Position numbers and translations under genes: made by a program
NCBI GenBank assembly: GCA_002363955.1
Contig: DEXE01000008.1
Coordinates: 108,474 to 172,473, forward strand
Origin: Methylophaga sp. UBA3192
Lineage (GTDB): Bacteria > Pseudomonadota > Gammaproteobacteria > Nitrosococcales > Methylophagaceae
Length of the DNA stretch: 64,000 nt
Direction of reading: 5' to 3'
Shown: positions 27,374 to 35,887 of the stretch, in pieces
Numbering within the stretch: the first letter of the stretch is position 1
How the letters are laid out: each line of letters opens with the position of its first letter
The notes under the pieces: generated by a model
Databases searched by the model: none
Seen by the model: only the letters and a program-made list of their open reading frames with translations
Told to the model about the DNA's origin: nothing

Positions 27374-28243
27374 ATGATTAAAGTCGGAACGGTTCAACAA
27401 ATCTGGCGTTATCCGGTTAAAGGTATGGCAGGTGAAAGCCTGAGTCATTGTCATCTGGGTGATATGGGATTGCAGGGTGATCGGATATGGGCCCTGCGAG
27501 ACGTTGCACGGCAGGAAATTCAAAGCTGTAAATTCAGACCGCAATTATTACGCTGTGTGGCGCGTTGCCGTCGTTCAGAGATGACCGGAGCTCATGACCA
27601 GGTAGATATTCAGTTTCCTGATGGTCGGGTAGTGGGGAGTGATGATCCGCAAATTCACAGCCTGTTGTCTGATTTAACCGGTCATGATTCGACACTGGAA
27701 TCCCTGCGACCCTTGTCAGAACTGGACTTTTATCGGCGGCATAAAAAAGATGATCATACCTGGCTGGAAGAATTAAAAGCGACGTTTGATCGTGAAAAGG
27801 GGGAACCCCTGCCCGATCTCGATTCGTTGCCACCTGCAGCAGTCGACTTTGTGTCGGTCCCGGGCACTTTTTTTCTGGTGACCCCGTTTCATTTGCTTAC
27901 TACGGCTACACTGGCACATCTGCAACAGTTAAACCCCGACGCTGATTGGGATATTCAACGTTTTCGGCCCAATCTGGTCATTGAAACCCTGCCGGGCATG
28001 GAAGGTCTGGTTGAACAGGCCTGGGTAGATAATACAATGCAAATCGGACAGGCAACCATTGAATGTAATGGCACCACACCACGTTGTGGCGCGGTGACCC
28101 GATCGCAGCAGTCACTGGAATCTGATACCAGTATTTTACGAACCATCGTACAAAAAGCCGATCAAAATCTGGGTATTTATGGTGCAATCAAACAAAGTGC
28201 GGTGATTCGTCTTGGCGATGAGGTTTTTTTGCAATCCCCCTGA
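27374..28243 (+). CDS. MOSC domain protein
   Basis: A 289-residue protein with an MOSC N-terminal beta-barrel (IWRYPVKGMAGESLSHCHLGDMGLQGDRIWAL) and the MOSC core ending NGTTPRCGAVT. The conserved Cys of that motif is the sulfur-carrying or molybdenum-cofactor-binding residue in YcbX/YiiM-type reductants. No ferredoxin domain is fused. It may serve reduction of N-hydroxylated compounds, which is family knowledge. A CAGGAGCACTC ribosome site precedes the ATG. It is separated from the regulator by 120 nt. Confidence 0.85.
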   Translation: MIKVGTVQQIWRYPVKGMAGESLSHCHLGDMGLQGDRIWALRDVARQEIQSCKFRPQLLRCVARCRRSEMTGAHDQVDIQFPDGRVVGSDDPQIHSLLSDLTGHDSTLESLRPLSELDFYRRHKKDDHTWLEELKATFDREKGEPLPDLDSLPPAAVDFVSVPGTFFLVTPFHLLTTATLAHLQQLNPDADWDIQRFRPNLVIETLPGMEGLVEQAWVDNTMQIGQATIECNGTTPRCGAVTRSQQSLESDTSILRTIVQKADQNLGIYGAIKQSAVIRLGDEVFLQSP

Positions 28244-28383
28244 TGCTGATTCCCCGGCGCGAGTGCTTTATTCATTAAACGACTGTTGAGTCATCCCAAA
28301 CGGCTGATGACAAATAAAGGAAATTTACCCAAAATTAGATTAATCTTGTGAGATACATTCTAATTTGATGTTGAAGGTTTAAA

Positions 28384-29589
28384 TTGCAACGACTGGCATT
28401 ATCCCTGCTTTTAAGCAGTATGCTTTATGGCTGCACCGGGTATCAGCCAAAGGATATCTTTGCGCAGTCCAAAGAGTGGATAGCAAAAACCACTGAAAGA
28501 GCGACGGCAAATTATGATGCAGAAATAGAAGCCCTGTTCGCTCAACCTTATATCGATCCACTTACAGATTATCTTAATCTTCACATTGAAGATGAGAGCC
28601 GGGCAGAAGCGCTTCGCAAAGTGAATGCAGAACGTAAAGATCGCTGCCAGAAAATTGCCGAAAATTATGCCACGCGCCCACTTACCCAGGAATCATTGAC
28701 GCTTTATAAAGCCGGATACAATTATTCCTGCCCGAAAGATGTTGAAGCGTTTGCATTAAGATTGGCCAAAGCCAATGAATTAACGCAAAAAACCACTCAG
28801 GCTGAGCCCCCGCCACCTAATGAAAATGAGACAGTCGTGCTGGACGAAGCCATTGTTTCAAATGTCAATAAACAGCAATTAAATGATTGTTATTTGCTGA
28901 CGAACATCAGCAATTTCCCTGAGGCCAAACAGGCATGCCTGTCGCCAGCGAATAAGGGAGATGTGCGTTCACAGTTAAATATGGCACTTATACATAAAGC
29001 CCTGGCGGAGTATACGCAGTCACGGCAATGGGCGGAAAAAGTAGAGCAACACTCTCCTCGGGCCCGTTATCTGCTCGGTGAACTCTATGCCTTGGGATTG
29101 GGGGTGAAGCAGAACGATCAAGCTGCTTTCAGTTGGTTTGAGAAAGCCGGACAGGATGATTATGCGGATGCTCAATATATGCTTGGTTTATTTTATGAGG
29201 CCGGTAAAGGCACTCAGCAGAATACTGAGCTGGCAACCAGTTGGTATCAGCGTGCAGCATTAAATAAACATGTTCCGGCAAAGCATTCGCTGGGAAGCCT
29301 GCTGGTGCAGCAAACGGCAAATCCGTCTAATGTTAAAAAAGGCGAAGCGTGGCTGATACAGGCTGCTCGTGCTGGATATGCAGACTCGTCATTATTGATG
29401 GGACGGCGGCTGCAGCAAAGCGGACTTACAGAAGATAAAGCCAAAGCCGTAGTCTGGTATGAAGTGGCCCAGCAACAGGGGGCAACTGAAGCAGAAAAAC
29501 TCGCTGAAAACCTTCGCCCCCAGGTGAGTGCTAATGCCATTAATCTCGCCCGTCAGCAAATTCATCGTATTCTGGAAGGTCAGAATTAA
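28384..29589 (+). CDS. Sel1-repeat lipoprotein
   Basis: A 401-residue protein starting at TTG 28384, the only start after an in-frame TGA at 28372, behind an AAGG box. The N-terminal signal ends in a lipobox (LYGC, Cys about residue 17). The second half consists of Sel1-like TPR repeats from about residue 215 to 385 (ARYLLGELYALGLGVKQND, AQYMLGLFYEAGKGTQQN and degenerate copies). Such proteins scaffold envelope signalling complexes; no specific role is known. It precedes a GGDEF-EAL sensor by 31 nt and may be co-transcribed with it. Confidence 0.82.
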   Translation: MQRLALSLLLSSMLYGCTGYQPKDIFAQSKEWIAKTTERATANYDAEIEALFAQPYIDPLTDYLNLHIEDESRAEALRKVNAERKDRCQKIAENYATRPLTQESLTLYKAGYNYSCPKDVEAFALRLAKANELTQKTTQAEPPPPNENETVVLDEAIVSNVNKQQLNDCYLLTNISNFPEAKQACLSPANKGDVRSQLNMALIHKALAEYTQSRQWAEKVEQHSPRARYLLGELYALGLGVKQNDQAAFSWFEKAGQDDYADAQYMLGLFYEAGKGTQQNTELATSWYQRAALNKHVPAKHSLGSLLVQQTANPSNVKKGEAWLIQAARAGYADSSLLMGRRLQQSGLTEDKAKAVVWYEVAQQQGATEAEKLAENLRPQVSANAINLARQQIHRILEGQN

Positions 29590-29620
29590 TGGGCTGTTTG
29601 TATAAAACGGTCGCTAACTG

Positions 29621-31990
29621 ATGCTTCGCTCGCTATTAGTGGACTCTTCAAAAAAACTCATCCTGTGGATGTTGTTTATGCTGGTCATCCTGTTTATTGC
29701 CGGCATGTGGATTTTATCTTCACTGAATCTGAATTATTCGGAAGATACGATTGGCGAGGTTCGCCAGAAGCAGATTGAAGAGACTTTTTTCAATAATCTG
29801 AACCAAATTGTACAAACCCAAAGCACCTTAGAGCGTGACACCACCGATTTAGCACGTATTGGCAGTTTGTTTGCCGAGTTATTTGCCTCCAAGCGTAATT
29901 CACAGGTGTTAAATGCAGAATTAAGTGTGATGTTACAGGCAAAGCTGAATGACTTTAAGAACACTTCCGCTGTGGGTATCTGGTTTTTACCCGAACACGT
30001 CAGTCAGGGTGGAAAGCCGATTTCACGCTATGCATTTCGTGATAAAACAGCCAGCATAGAAGTGTTAACGGAGTCGAACTCACAGCTTTTAAGTTTTGAG
30101 CAACAACACTGGTTCAACCTGACGGACATGGCGGCTGTAGAGGATGTCGACATCCAACGTGATGAAATCTATTGGACGCCTGCCTATTACAACGAAATAA
30201 CAGACAGTGCCGTGTTAACGTTGATCAAACCTGTCTTGAACAGTCAACAGCAAGTTGTTGGTTATGCAACAACAGACTGGGAAGCAGATCAGATTGTTGA
30301 TCTGGTGAGTCAGGTCAGTATCACTCCGAATACCTTTGCCTTATTAATCGATAAAAATAAACGCAAACTGTCCAGTTTGAGCAGATTGAATAATGAACGC
30401 TATGCTCAGAAAATCATCGATTCGGTAATGAGTCAGGAGTTTATTGAGCTGCAATTCAACAACGCTATTTCACGGCTTCAAACGAGTCAGCAAAAAGCAC
30501 TTTTGCAAACCCATCAGTTTACGGTTGATGATAACGAATATGTACTCTATGCCGCGACCACGCCGGCACAGATGTTGTTTGCAGTGGGTGTTCCAAAAAA
30601 TGAAATTGATGCGGTTATTGCACCGATGCGAGTTATTAATCAACGCATCCTGATTGCAACCAGTATTGTGATCTTGCTTTTGTCGGCTTATCTGGTTTAC
30701 CGCATTGCATTGCTGATGCAGGAATTGCAGGCTTCCTATACAGACCAGCTGACAGGCTTGCCAAACCGGGCAAGATTATTATTGGATTTGGAGCATCAGC
30801 GTAAAAACACCTTAATACTGGTGAATATTGATCGATTCCGGGAGTTAAACAGTATCTTCGGTAATGATTGTGGTGATGCCGTATTGCAAAGCCTGACAGA
30901 GAGTATTGCTGCATTTTGTCGTGACTACAATCATGCCGATAACGCCAGACTTTATCGGTTATCCGGTGACGAATTTGTTCTGTTGGGTTTTGCATGGTCT
31001 AAGGAATTCCTCACCGGATTCCTGAGACAATTAAGTGACTTTCTGCAAGAACAGCACCTGCAATGGCAGGATCAGGATATCAGCATCACCGCAACCATAG
31101 GTGCTGCAAGTCAACATGATGCTGGGGCAATCAATGATAACTCACCTGATATCGTCATCAGTCATGCCACAGCGGCGTTAAAAATTGCCCGCCACACGTC
31201 ACGACACTATGCGATTTATAACAGTAAGCAAGATGTTGAACGGGTGTATGAGCAAAACCTGTTCTGGGCCAGACAACTAAAACAGGCATTACAACAGGAT
31301 CGTATTGTTCCCTGGTTTCAACCAATCATTGATAATCAAAACGGCCAAATAAGCAAATATGAATGCCTGATCAGAATGATTGACCCCGATAACGAAGTGA
31401 TTAGTCCGGGTGTGTTTTTGCCAGTGGCCAGTAAATTACGACTGGATAGCCTGCTCACCCGGGTAATGGTGGAAAAGTCATTTCAGAAATTTGCCAAGCT
31501 CAACTACGAATTCTCCATCAATCTGTCCTATCGTGATTTACTGGATACGGAACTCATACAGTTTATTTTCGAGAAGCTCAAAACCTATCACGTTGGTGAA
31601 CGATTGATTTTTGAAATCCTTGAGTCCGATGGGATCGATAACTACAACGAAGTCCGTCAGTTTATTGATAAGGCGAAAAGCTTTGGCTGCAAAATTGCCA
31701 TTGATGATTTTGGCAGCGGCTACTCCAACTTCGAGCACCTGCTCCGTTTAAATGTGGATTTGATTAAAATCGACGGCAGCCTGATAAAAAACCTTAATGA
31801 AGATCAATCGGCTATCGTTGTGACCCGAGGTGTAGTGCAGTTTGCCCGTAGCCTTGGCATCAAAACCGTCGCGGAATTTGTTCACTGTGAAGCCGTACAA
31901 AATCAGGTTCAGGCGTTGGGTATCGACTTTTCTCAAGGGGCGTATTTCAGTATGCCTCAAGCAGAGTTGGTCGATAATGAAACGGTTTAG
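29621..31990 (+). CDS. Cache-like sensor GGDEF-EAL protein
   Basis: A 789-residue inner-membrane protein. There is a transmembrane helix at about 14-36, a periplasmic dCache-like sensory region to about 340 and a second helix at about 342-365. The GGDEF domain carries SGDEF at about 446 and lacks an obvious RxxD I-site. The EAL domain reads ECL at about 579 but keeps the other key residues (INLS, EILE, DDFGSG, IKID, AEFV, QG). It is likely a c-di-GMP phosphodiesterase with a weakened or regulatory cyclase domain. Its stop overlaps the convergent phosphopantetheinyl transferase stop by 4 nt. Confidence 0.88.
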   Translation: MLRSLLVDSSKKLILWMLFMLVILFIAGMWILSSLNLNYSEDTIGEVRQKQIEETFFNNLNQIVQTQSTLERDTTDLARIGSLFAELFASKRNSQVLNAELSVMLQAKLNDFKNTSAVGIWFLPEHVSQGGKPISRYAFRDKTASIEVLTESNSQLLSFEQQHWFNLTDMAAVEDVDIQRDEIYWTPAYYNEITDSAVLTLIKPVLNSQQQVVGYATTDWEADQIVDLVSQVSITPNTFALLIDKNKRKLSSLSRLNNERYAQKIIDSVMSQEFIELQFNNAISRLQTSQQKALLQTHQFTVDDNEYVLYAATTPAQMLFAVGVPKNEIDAVIAPMRVINQRILIATSIVILLLSAYLVYRIALLMQELQASYTDQLTGLPNRARLLLDLEHQRKNTLILVNIDRFRELNSIFGNDCGDAVLQSLTESIAAFCRDYNHADNARLYRLSGDEFVLLGFAWSKEFLTGFLRQLSDFLQEQHLQWQDQDISITATIGAASQHDAGAINDNSPDIVISHATAALKIARHTSRHYAIYNSKQDVERVYEQNLFWARQLKQALQQDRIVPWFQPIIDNQNGQISKYECLIRMIDPDNEVISPGVFLPVASKLRLDSLLTRVMVEKSFQKFAKLNYEFSINLSYRDLLDTELIQFIFEKLKTYHVGERLIFEILESDGIDNYNEVRQFIDKAKSFGCKIAIDDFGSGYSNFEHLLRLNVDLIKIDGSLIKNLNEDQSAIVVTRGVVQFARSLGIKTVAEFVHCEAVQNQVQALGIDFSQGAYFSMPQAELVDNETV

Positions 31991-32733
31991 AGAACCACTT
32001 CCAGATAGTTAAAGGTAAGTTTATCGTTATTATTAAAAGCGGCATAAGCTGCATCGTGCTCATTAAGAGCATAGCACTGGATCGTGCGCTGATTTTTTTC
32101 ACCGTAAACTGCAAGCATATACTCAGCCAATAGGGTTTTGACGACCATGCCGCCTTTTTCCTCTGAACAAATCAATGTCGAATCAATTTTTCGCAGCGTT
32201 ACATTTTGCTGTTCTATAGAGGACATTGATTTGAAATAGGCTTCTTTGATACACCAGGTTTGATAGAAATATAACGCTGGATTTGCATGTTGGTGAAATA
32301 ATTCCAGTTCATCTGGAGACATAAATAATTCAGCCATTGCAGCCATGTTGTTCCGCGGGACAATTTTTTCAATATCTACGCCAATGGCGGAATTTGAGAT
32401 GGTGACCACCACTCTGTCATGACTATGGGAAAGACTTAAATAAGTGGTAACGGGAAGGTTATGAATGACGGGAAATTTACCGGCCTTTTCTTCAATATTC
32501 CAATAATCCACGGGCTGGTTATACGCATTGGATAACGCATAACGTATCAGCCATCGGCTCAATAAATATTGTCGTTGTTTGAATGTAGATTTGATTAATT
32601 TAAAGCGTTTGTATTCAGATATCGATAACAAACGTTTGCATGTCTGTTCTTGTTGTACTGACGATTCCTCAACTCTGGCGAACCAAAGTTGAGGGAATTC
32701 GGATGACTTATTCGGCAATTCTGACCACTTCAC
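31987..32733 (-). CDS. 4'-phosphopantetheinyl transferase
   Basis: A Sfp-type transferase of about 248 residues that moves phosphopantetheine from CoA to carrier-protein serines. The GVDIEKI and WCIKEAYFK motifs supply the magnesium ligands and catalytic Lys. The open frame extends to 32844, but that would overlap the preceding gene by 137 nt; a GTG at 32733 gives a 26-nt overlap and a normal N-terminus ahead of PQLWFARVEES. It sits at the edge of the aryl-polyene cluster and would activate its two acyl carrier proteins. The exact start is uncertain. Confidence 0.87.
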   Translation of the reverse strand: MKWSELPNKSSEFPQLWFARVEESSVQQEQTCKRLLSISEYKRFKLIKSTFKQRQYLLSRWLIRYALSNAYNQPVDYWNIEEKAGKFPVIHNLPVTTYLSLSHSHDRVVVTISNSAIGVDIEKIVPRNNMAAMAELFMSPDELELFHQHANPALYFYQTWCIKEAYFKSMSSIEQQNVTLRKIDSTLICSEEKGGMVVKTLLAEYMLAVYGEKNQRTIQCYALNEHDAAYAAFNNNDKLTFNYLEVVL

Positions 32734-33148
32734 CTTGCAGAGCGACACCAGCCATAATGGCACCTGCATGACATTCATATTCGGTTTCACTGCTGACCGT
32801 ATTTTTTTTGTAATAGCTGTTGATATTGATGACTGCGTTACCACCCTCGGCTTTCACTCTGTCCTGCAATGAAAGCATTGCGCTGAGCAATACCCATTCA
32901 CAAGCCGCTTCATCAGACTTACCGAACGCGTTGGTTTTTTTATTGCTGACAAATTTGCCAAACGATTTTTCTATTTCCGGGTGTGGCTGATTGCCAAAAT
33001 AAAAACGAATATTGGGATCGAGTTTTTCTTTAAAATCTGCCGAGTTCATTGCTGCTTCGATTGACAGCATATGTTGTGTATCCCGACTGTGAGCCTGAGT
33101 AGAAAAAATAAGAACAGATGCGGTTAATAAAATTAACAGGTGTTTCAC
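32708..33148 (-). CDS. small secreted protein, YbjQ-like/heavy-metal-binding fold candidate
   Basis: A 146-residue protein with a signal peptide (cleavage near QAHS). The start is GTG 33148, set by a strong GGAGG seven bases upstream; the longer frame to 33184 lacks one. The C-terminal half (AEGGNAVININSYY, YECHAGAIMAGVALQGEVV) recalls small proteins often annotated as excinuclease-ATPase-like or YbjQ-like that stand beside aryl-polyene clusters. Function unknown. It is divergent from the polyene operon and overlaps the transferase gene. Confidence 0.7.
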   Translation of the reverse strand: MKHLLILLTASVLIFSTQAHSRDTQHMLSIEAAMNSADFKEKLDPNIRFYFGNQPHPEIEKSFGKFVSNKKTNAFGKSDEAACEWVLLSAMLSLQDRVKAEGGNAVININSYYKKNTVSSETEYECHAGAIMAGVALQGEVVRIAE

Positions 33149-33225
33149 AATGTTACCTCCATGTAGATAGTAAGAAAGCGGCAAGTATAGGCGAGTCGGG
33201 TTGGGTGCTCAATGGCAGATTAGAC

Positions 33226-33253
33226 TTGCATAAACACCTTGGCAAAGTAAAAT
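33226..33253 (+). promoter_or_regulatory. candidate promoter of the aryl-polyene operon
   Basis: TTGCAT (33226-33231) and TAAAAT (33248-33253) are separated by 16 nt in the 174-base divergent gap. They would place the start about 60-65 nt before the first gene. The match is moderate, and no operator was seen. Confidence 0.35.
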
Positions 33254-33322
33254 CCCTCGTTCGATGATTTAAACTAAAAGAGCCGAGATGGATCTTGGAG
33301 CCCTGAAAATGACAGTTAATGA

Positions 33323-34063
33323 GTGTATGCAGTGGTAAGCCTTAATCTGGAAACCTGGTCAGCATTGGCTCCGGGACTGGATACTAAAGCGTCATGGCAA
33401 GCATGGTTTGATAGCTCATCAGATGATGGCCCTGCAGAAACTTCTCCGGCTTTAAAACAGATACCGGCTTTGCTGCGTCGGCGTTTTACCACGCTGGGTA
33501 AATATGCCGCAGCCTCCACGTTGAATGTGTTGGCAGAAAACCAATCTATGCCGGGTATTTTTGCGTCACGGCATGGTGATACCGGTTTAACGTTGTCGTT
33601 ACTTGAAGAAATCGCCAGGGATCAGCCGATTTCACCCACAGGTTTCAGTTTAGCCGTGCATAACGCGGTGGCCGGAATCATTTCCATTGCCCGCAAAGAT
33701 AAATCACCGATAACGGCCATTTCAGCAATGAATGGTCTGCTGTTGCAAACCTTGTTTGAGGCTGCCGCACAACTTGAGAGACATGAGCGTGTTTTCTGTG
33801 TTGTTTATGATATTCCGTTACCCGCCCTGTATCAGCCCTATGAGCTGAGTGTGCCATTTCCACTGGCATTAGCCTTCGTGGTGAGTCGTTCTGATGATGC
33901 TAAGGCAAATTTAACTTTACAGCCAACGACACAAGCGTGTTCTGAGCTCAGTACTTATCAGGAGATATTTCAATTCATCAAGGTATTGATGGATGAAAAA
34001 GGCAGCCTGATGATGAACGTTAATCAGGCAAATTGGCACTTGGCGGTGGATGCCAGACAATGA
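33323..34063 (+). CDS. beta-ketoacyl synthase-like chain length factor (aryl polyene)
   Basis: A 246-residue protein of the ketosynthase N-terminal-like chain-length-factor family (PF13723). It keeps the thiolase-fold outline (FSLAVHNAVAGIISIA, ITAISAMNGLLLQTLFEA) but has no catalytic Cys. In aryl-polyene systems such a subunit pairs with a full ketosynthase to set polyene length. The frame starts at GTG 33323. Its stop overlaps the next ATG (ATGA). Confidence 0.82.
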   Translation: MYAVVSLNLETWSALAPGLDTKASWQAWFDSSSDDGPAETSPALKQIPALLRRRFTTLGKYAAASTLNVLAENQSMPGIFASRHGDTGLTLSLLEEIARDQPISPTGFSLAVHNAVAGIISIARKDKSPITAISAMNGLLLQTLFEAAAQLERHERVFCVVYDIPLPALYQPYELSVPFPLALAFVVSRSDDAKANLTLQPTTQACSELSTYQEIFQFIKVLMDEKGSLMMNVNQANWHLAVDARQ

Positions 34064-34830
34064 CAGCATTTCTTGACCGCAGCTGGCGTTTATTTGCCAC
34101 AGCATTAAGTTTCTTTTTATTTGGGCTGGGCAGCGTATTTATTTCATTGCTGTTGGCGCCGATTCTGATGGTATTGCCGGGTACATCGGTGCAAAAGCAG
34201 CGTCGCGGTAAGGCATGTATTCATCATGTATTTCGATGTTATATCGGCTTAATGAAGCTGCTTGGGGTGCTCAGTTATGAGGTGCATGGTCGCGATAAGC
34301 TCCAGGGCGCTAAATTGATACTGGCCAATCATCCGTCTTTAATTGATGTGATTTTTCTGATTTCGCTGGTGCCCAATGCCAACTGTGTCGTAAAAAAGGC
34401 CTTGTTACGCAACCCGTTTACATACGGTCCCGTTAAAGCTGCGGGTTATATTCTCAATGATGATTCAGTTGATGTGGTCATTGAAGCGGCCCAGCAGGCT
34501 TTTGACAGAGGGGATGCACTGATTATTTTCCCTGAAGGTACCCGTTCTAAACCCGGACAACGACTCAGCCTGAAACGCGGTGCTGCCAACGTGGCCGTTC
34601 GTACAAAAGTGGATGTGACACCGGTCATCATTGATTGTCAGCCCCTGACATTGACTAAAGGTGAGCCGTGGTATCGCATCCCTCAACAACGGCCACATTT
34701 TGTTATCAGGATCGAGCCGCCTATGCCGATAGCAACCTATATAGATAATGTGAAACCTGCCATGGCAGCCAGAAATCTGACAGCCGATTTAACCGGTTTT
34801 TTTAATAAGGAAATTGGATTACATGAGTGA
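34060..34830 (+). CDS. 1-acyl-glycerol-3-phosphate acyltransferase-like (PlsC family)
   Basis: A 256-residue membrane-associated acyltransferase read from ATG 34060. Two N-terminal helices are followed by the HX4D motif NHPSLID and the FPEGTRS motif. Within aryl-polyene clusters this class probably helps attach the polyene acyl chain to its lipid carrier. It overlaps the preceding gene by 4 nt and the following ACP by 8 nt. Confidence 0.87.
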   Translation: MTAFLDRSWRLFATALSFFLFGLGSVFISLLLAPILMVLPGTSVQKQRRGKACIHHVFRCYIGLMKLLGVLSYEVHGRDKLQGAKLILANHPSLIDVIFLISLVPNANCVVKKALLRNPFTYGPVKAAGYILNDDSVDVVIEAAQQAFDRGDALIIFPEGTRSKPGQRLSLKRGAANVAVRTKVDVTPVIIDCQPLTLTKGEPWYRIPQQRPHFVIRIEPPMPIATYIDNVKPAMAARNLTADLTGFFNKEIGLHE

Positions 34831-35083
34831 TCTTAATCGTGAAATAAAACAAATGATTATCGACAGTCTTGATCTTGAAGATATTGAACTGGAAGACATT
34901 GAAGATGATGCTCCGCTGTTTGTAGATGGCTTGGGATTAGACTCTATTGATGCCTTAGAAATTGGCCTGGCCTTACAGAAGCAATACGGCATCAAGTTAA
35001 AAGCCGATTCCGAAGAAACCCGCCAATATTTTGCCAGTGTTAATGCGTTAGCCAAGCTGGTTGAATCCCACCGAACTAAATAA
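34823..35083 (+). CDS. acyl carrier protein 1 (aryl polyene)
   Basis: An 86-residue acidic carrier protein read from ATG 34823. GLDSIDALE carries the phosphopantetheine Ser. The sequence is very acidic before that motif (LEDIELEDIEDD). It is the first of two tandem ACPs, the usual number in aryl-polyene operons, where they carry starter and growing chain. Confidence 0.92.
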   Translation: MSDLNREIKQMIIDSLDLEDIELEDIEDDAPLFVDGLGLDSIDALEIGLALQKQYGIKLKADSEETRQYFASVNALAKLVESHRTK

Positions 35084-35092
35084 GTGAACGCC

Positions 35093-35344
35093 ATGAAGAG
35101 TCAGGAAGAAATCTACAACAAGATAGTGGCCGTATTTGAAGAGTTGTTTGAGATTGATGCTAACGATATCTCGCCTGAATCCAATCTATATGAGGATTTG
35201 GATATTGATAGTATTGATGCGGTTGATCTGGTGATCGAACTGCGAAAAATGACCAGGAAAAAAATTCAGCCAGATGATTTTAAAGCCGTCAGAACTGTGC
35301 AGGACATCGTTGAACAGGTTGAGAAGTTGCTCCATTCGGCTTAA
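35093..35344 (+). CDS. acyl carrier protein 2 (aryl polyene)
   Basis: An 83-residue carrier protein from ATG 35093; an in-frame GTG at 35084 is an alternative. The Ser-bearing motif is DIDSIDAVDL. Only moderately similar to the first ACP, so the two are not a recent duplication. Its TAA shares one base with the next ATG. Confidence 0.92.
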   Translation: MKSQEEIYNKIVAVFEELFEIDANDISPESNLYEDLDIDSIDAVDLVIELRKMTRKKIQPDDFKAVRTVQDIVEQVEKLLHSA

Positions 35345-35886
35345 TGAACTCAATGGTAAAAGCCAGTTTAATACTCTTATCTATTCTGTATCCCTTTATT
35401 GTTTATTGGGGGATACAGCATGATGCCTATGGTTGGTTACTCACGATGCTGGCAGGCTTGCTGGTATTGCGTTGGATAACAGCTTCATCCGCTCAGGAAC
35501 GCTATTTTTTGTGTCTGGCTGTTATTGTTATTGGTGCTGTCGTGTGGTGGCTGGGTGAAAAAAATGGCCTGAAACTCTATCCCGTCATTATCAACTTGAG
35601 CCTGTTATTTCTGTTTGCCTCAAGCCTGCTCACGGAGATGAGTGTTGTCGAAAGACTGGCGAGAATTCGTGAACCGGAGTTGCCAGAGAAGGCCGTTCTT
35701 TATACCCGCAAGGTCACGCAGATATGGTGCGTGTTCTTTGCCTTCAATGCCACGTTGGCATTGATAACCGTGCTACTGGCAGATGATGCTTTATGGCTTT
35801 GGTATAACGGTGTGGTGGCATATTTTCTGATCGGTGGCCTGATGCTGGGCGAATGGCTGGTCAGACAACGGGTAAAAGCGGCTTAA
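35344..35886 (+). CDS. COG4648-type membrane protein (aryl-polyene cluster)
   Basis: A 180-residue integral membrane protein with about five or six helices and a basic C-terminus. The FASSLLTEMSVVERLARIREPELPEKAVLYTRKVTQIWCVFF segment is the conserved core of the COG4648 proteins found between ACP and ligase genes in these operons. The role is unknown; it may anchor the synthesis complex at the inner membrane. Confidence 0.8.
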   Translation: MNSMVKASLILLSILYPFIVYWGIQHDAYGWLLTMLAGLLVLRWITASSAQERYFLCLAVIVIGAVVWWLGEKNGLKLYPVIINLSLLFLFASSLLTEMSVVERLARIREPELPEKAVLYTRKVTQIWCVFFAFNATLALITVLLADDALWLWYNGVVAYFLIGGLMLGEWLVRQRVKAA

Positions 35887-35887
35887 C

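Noticed and set aside
32734..32844. N-terminal extension of the phosphopantetheinyl transferase
   Set aside because: Would overlap the upstream gene by 137 nt and encodes the antisense-like shadow of its end; a GTG nearer 32733 is more reasonable.
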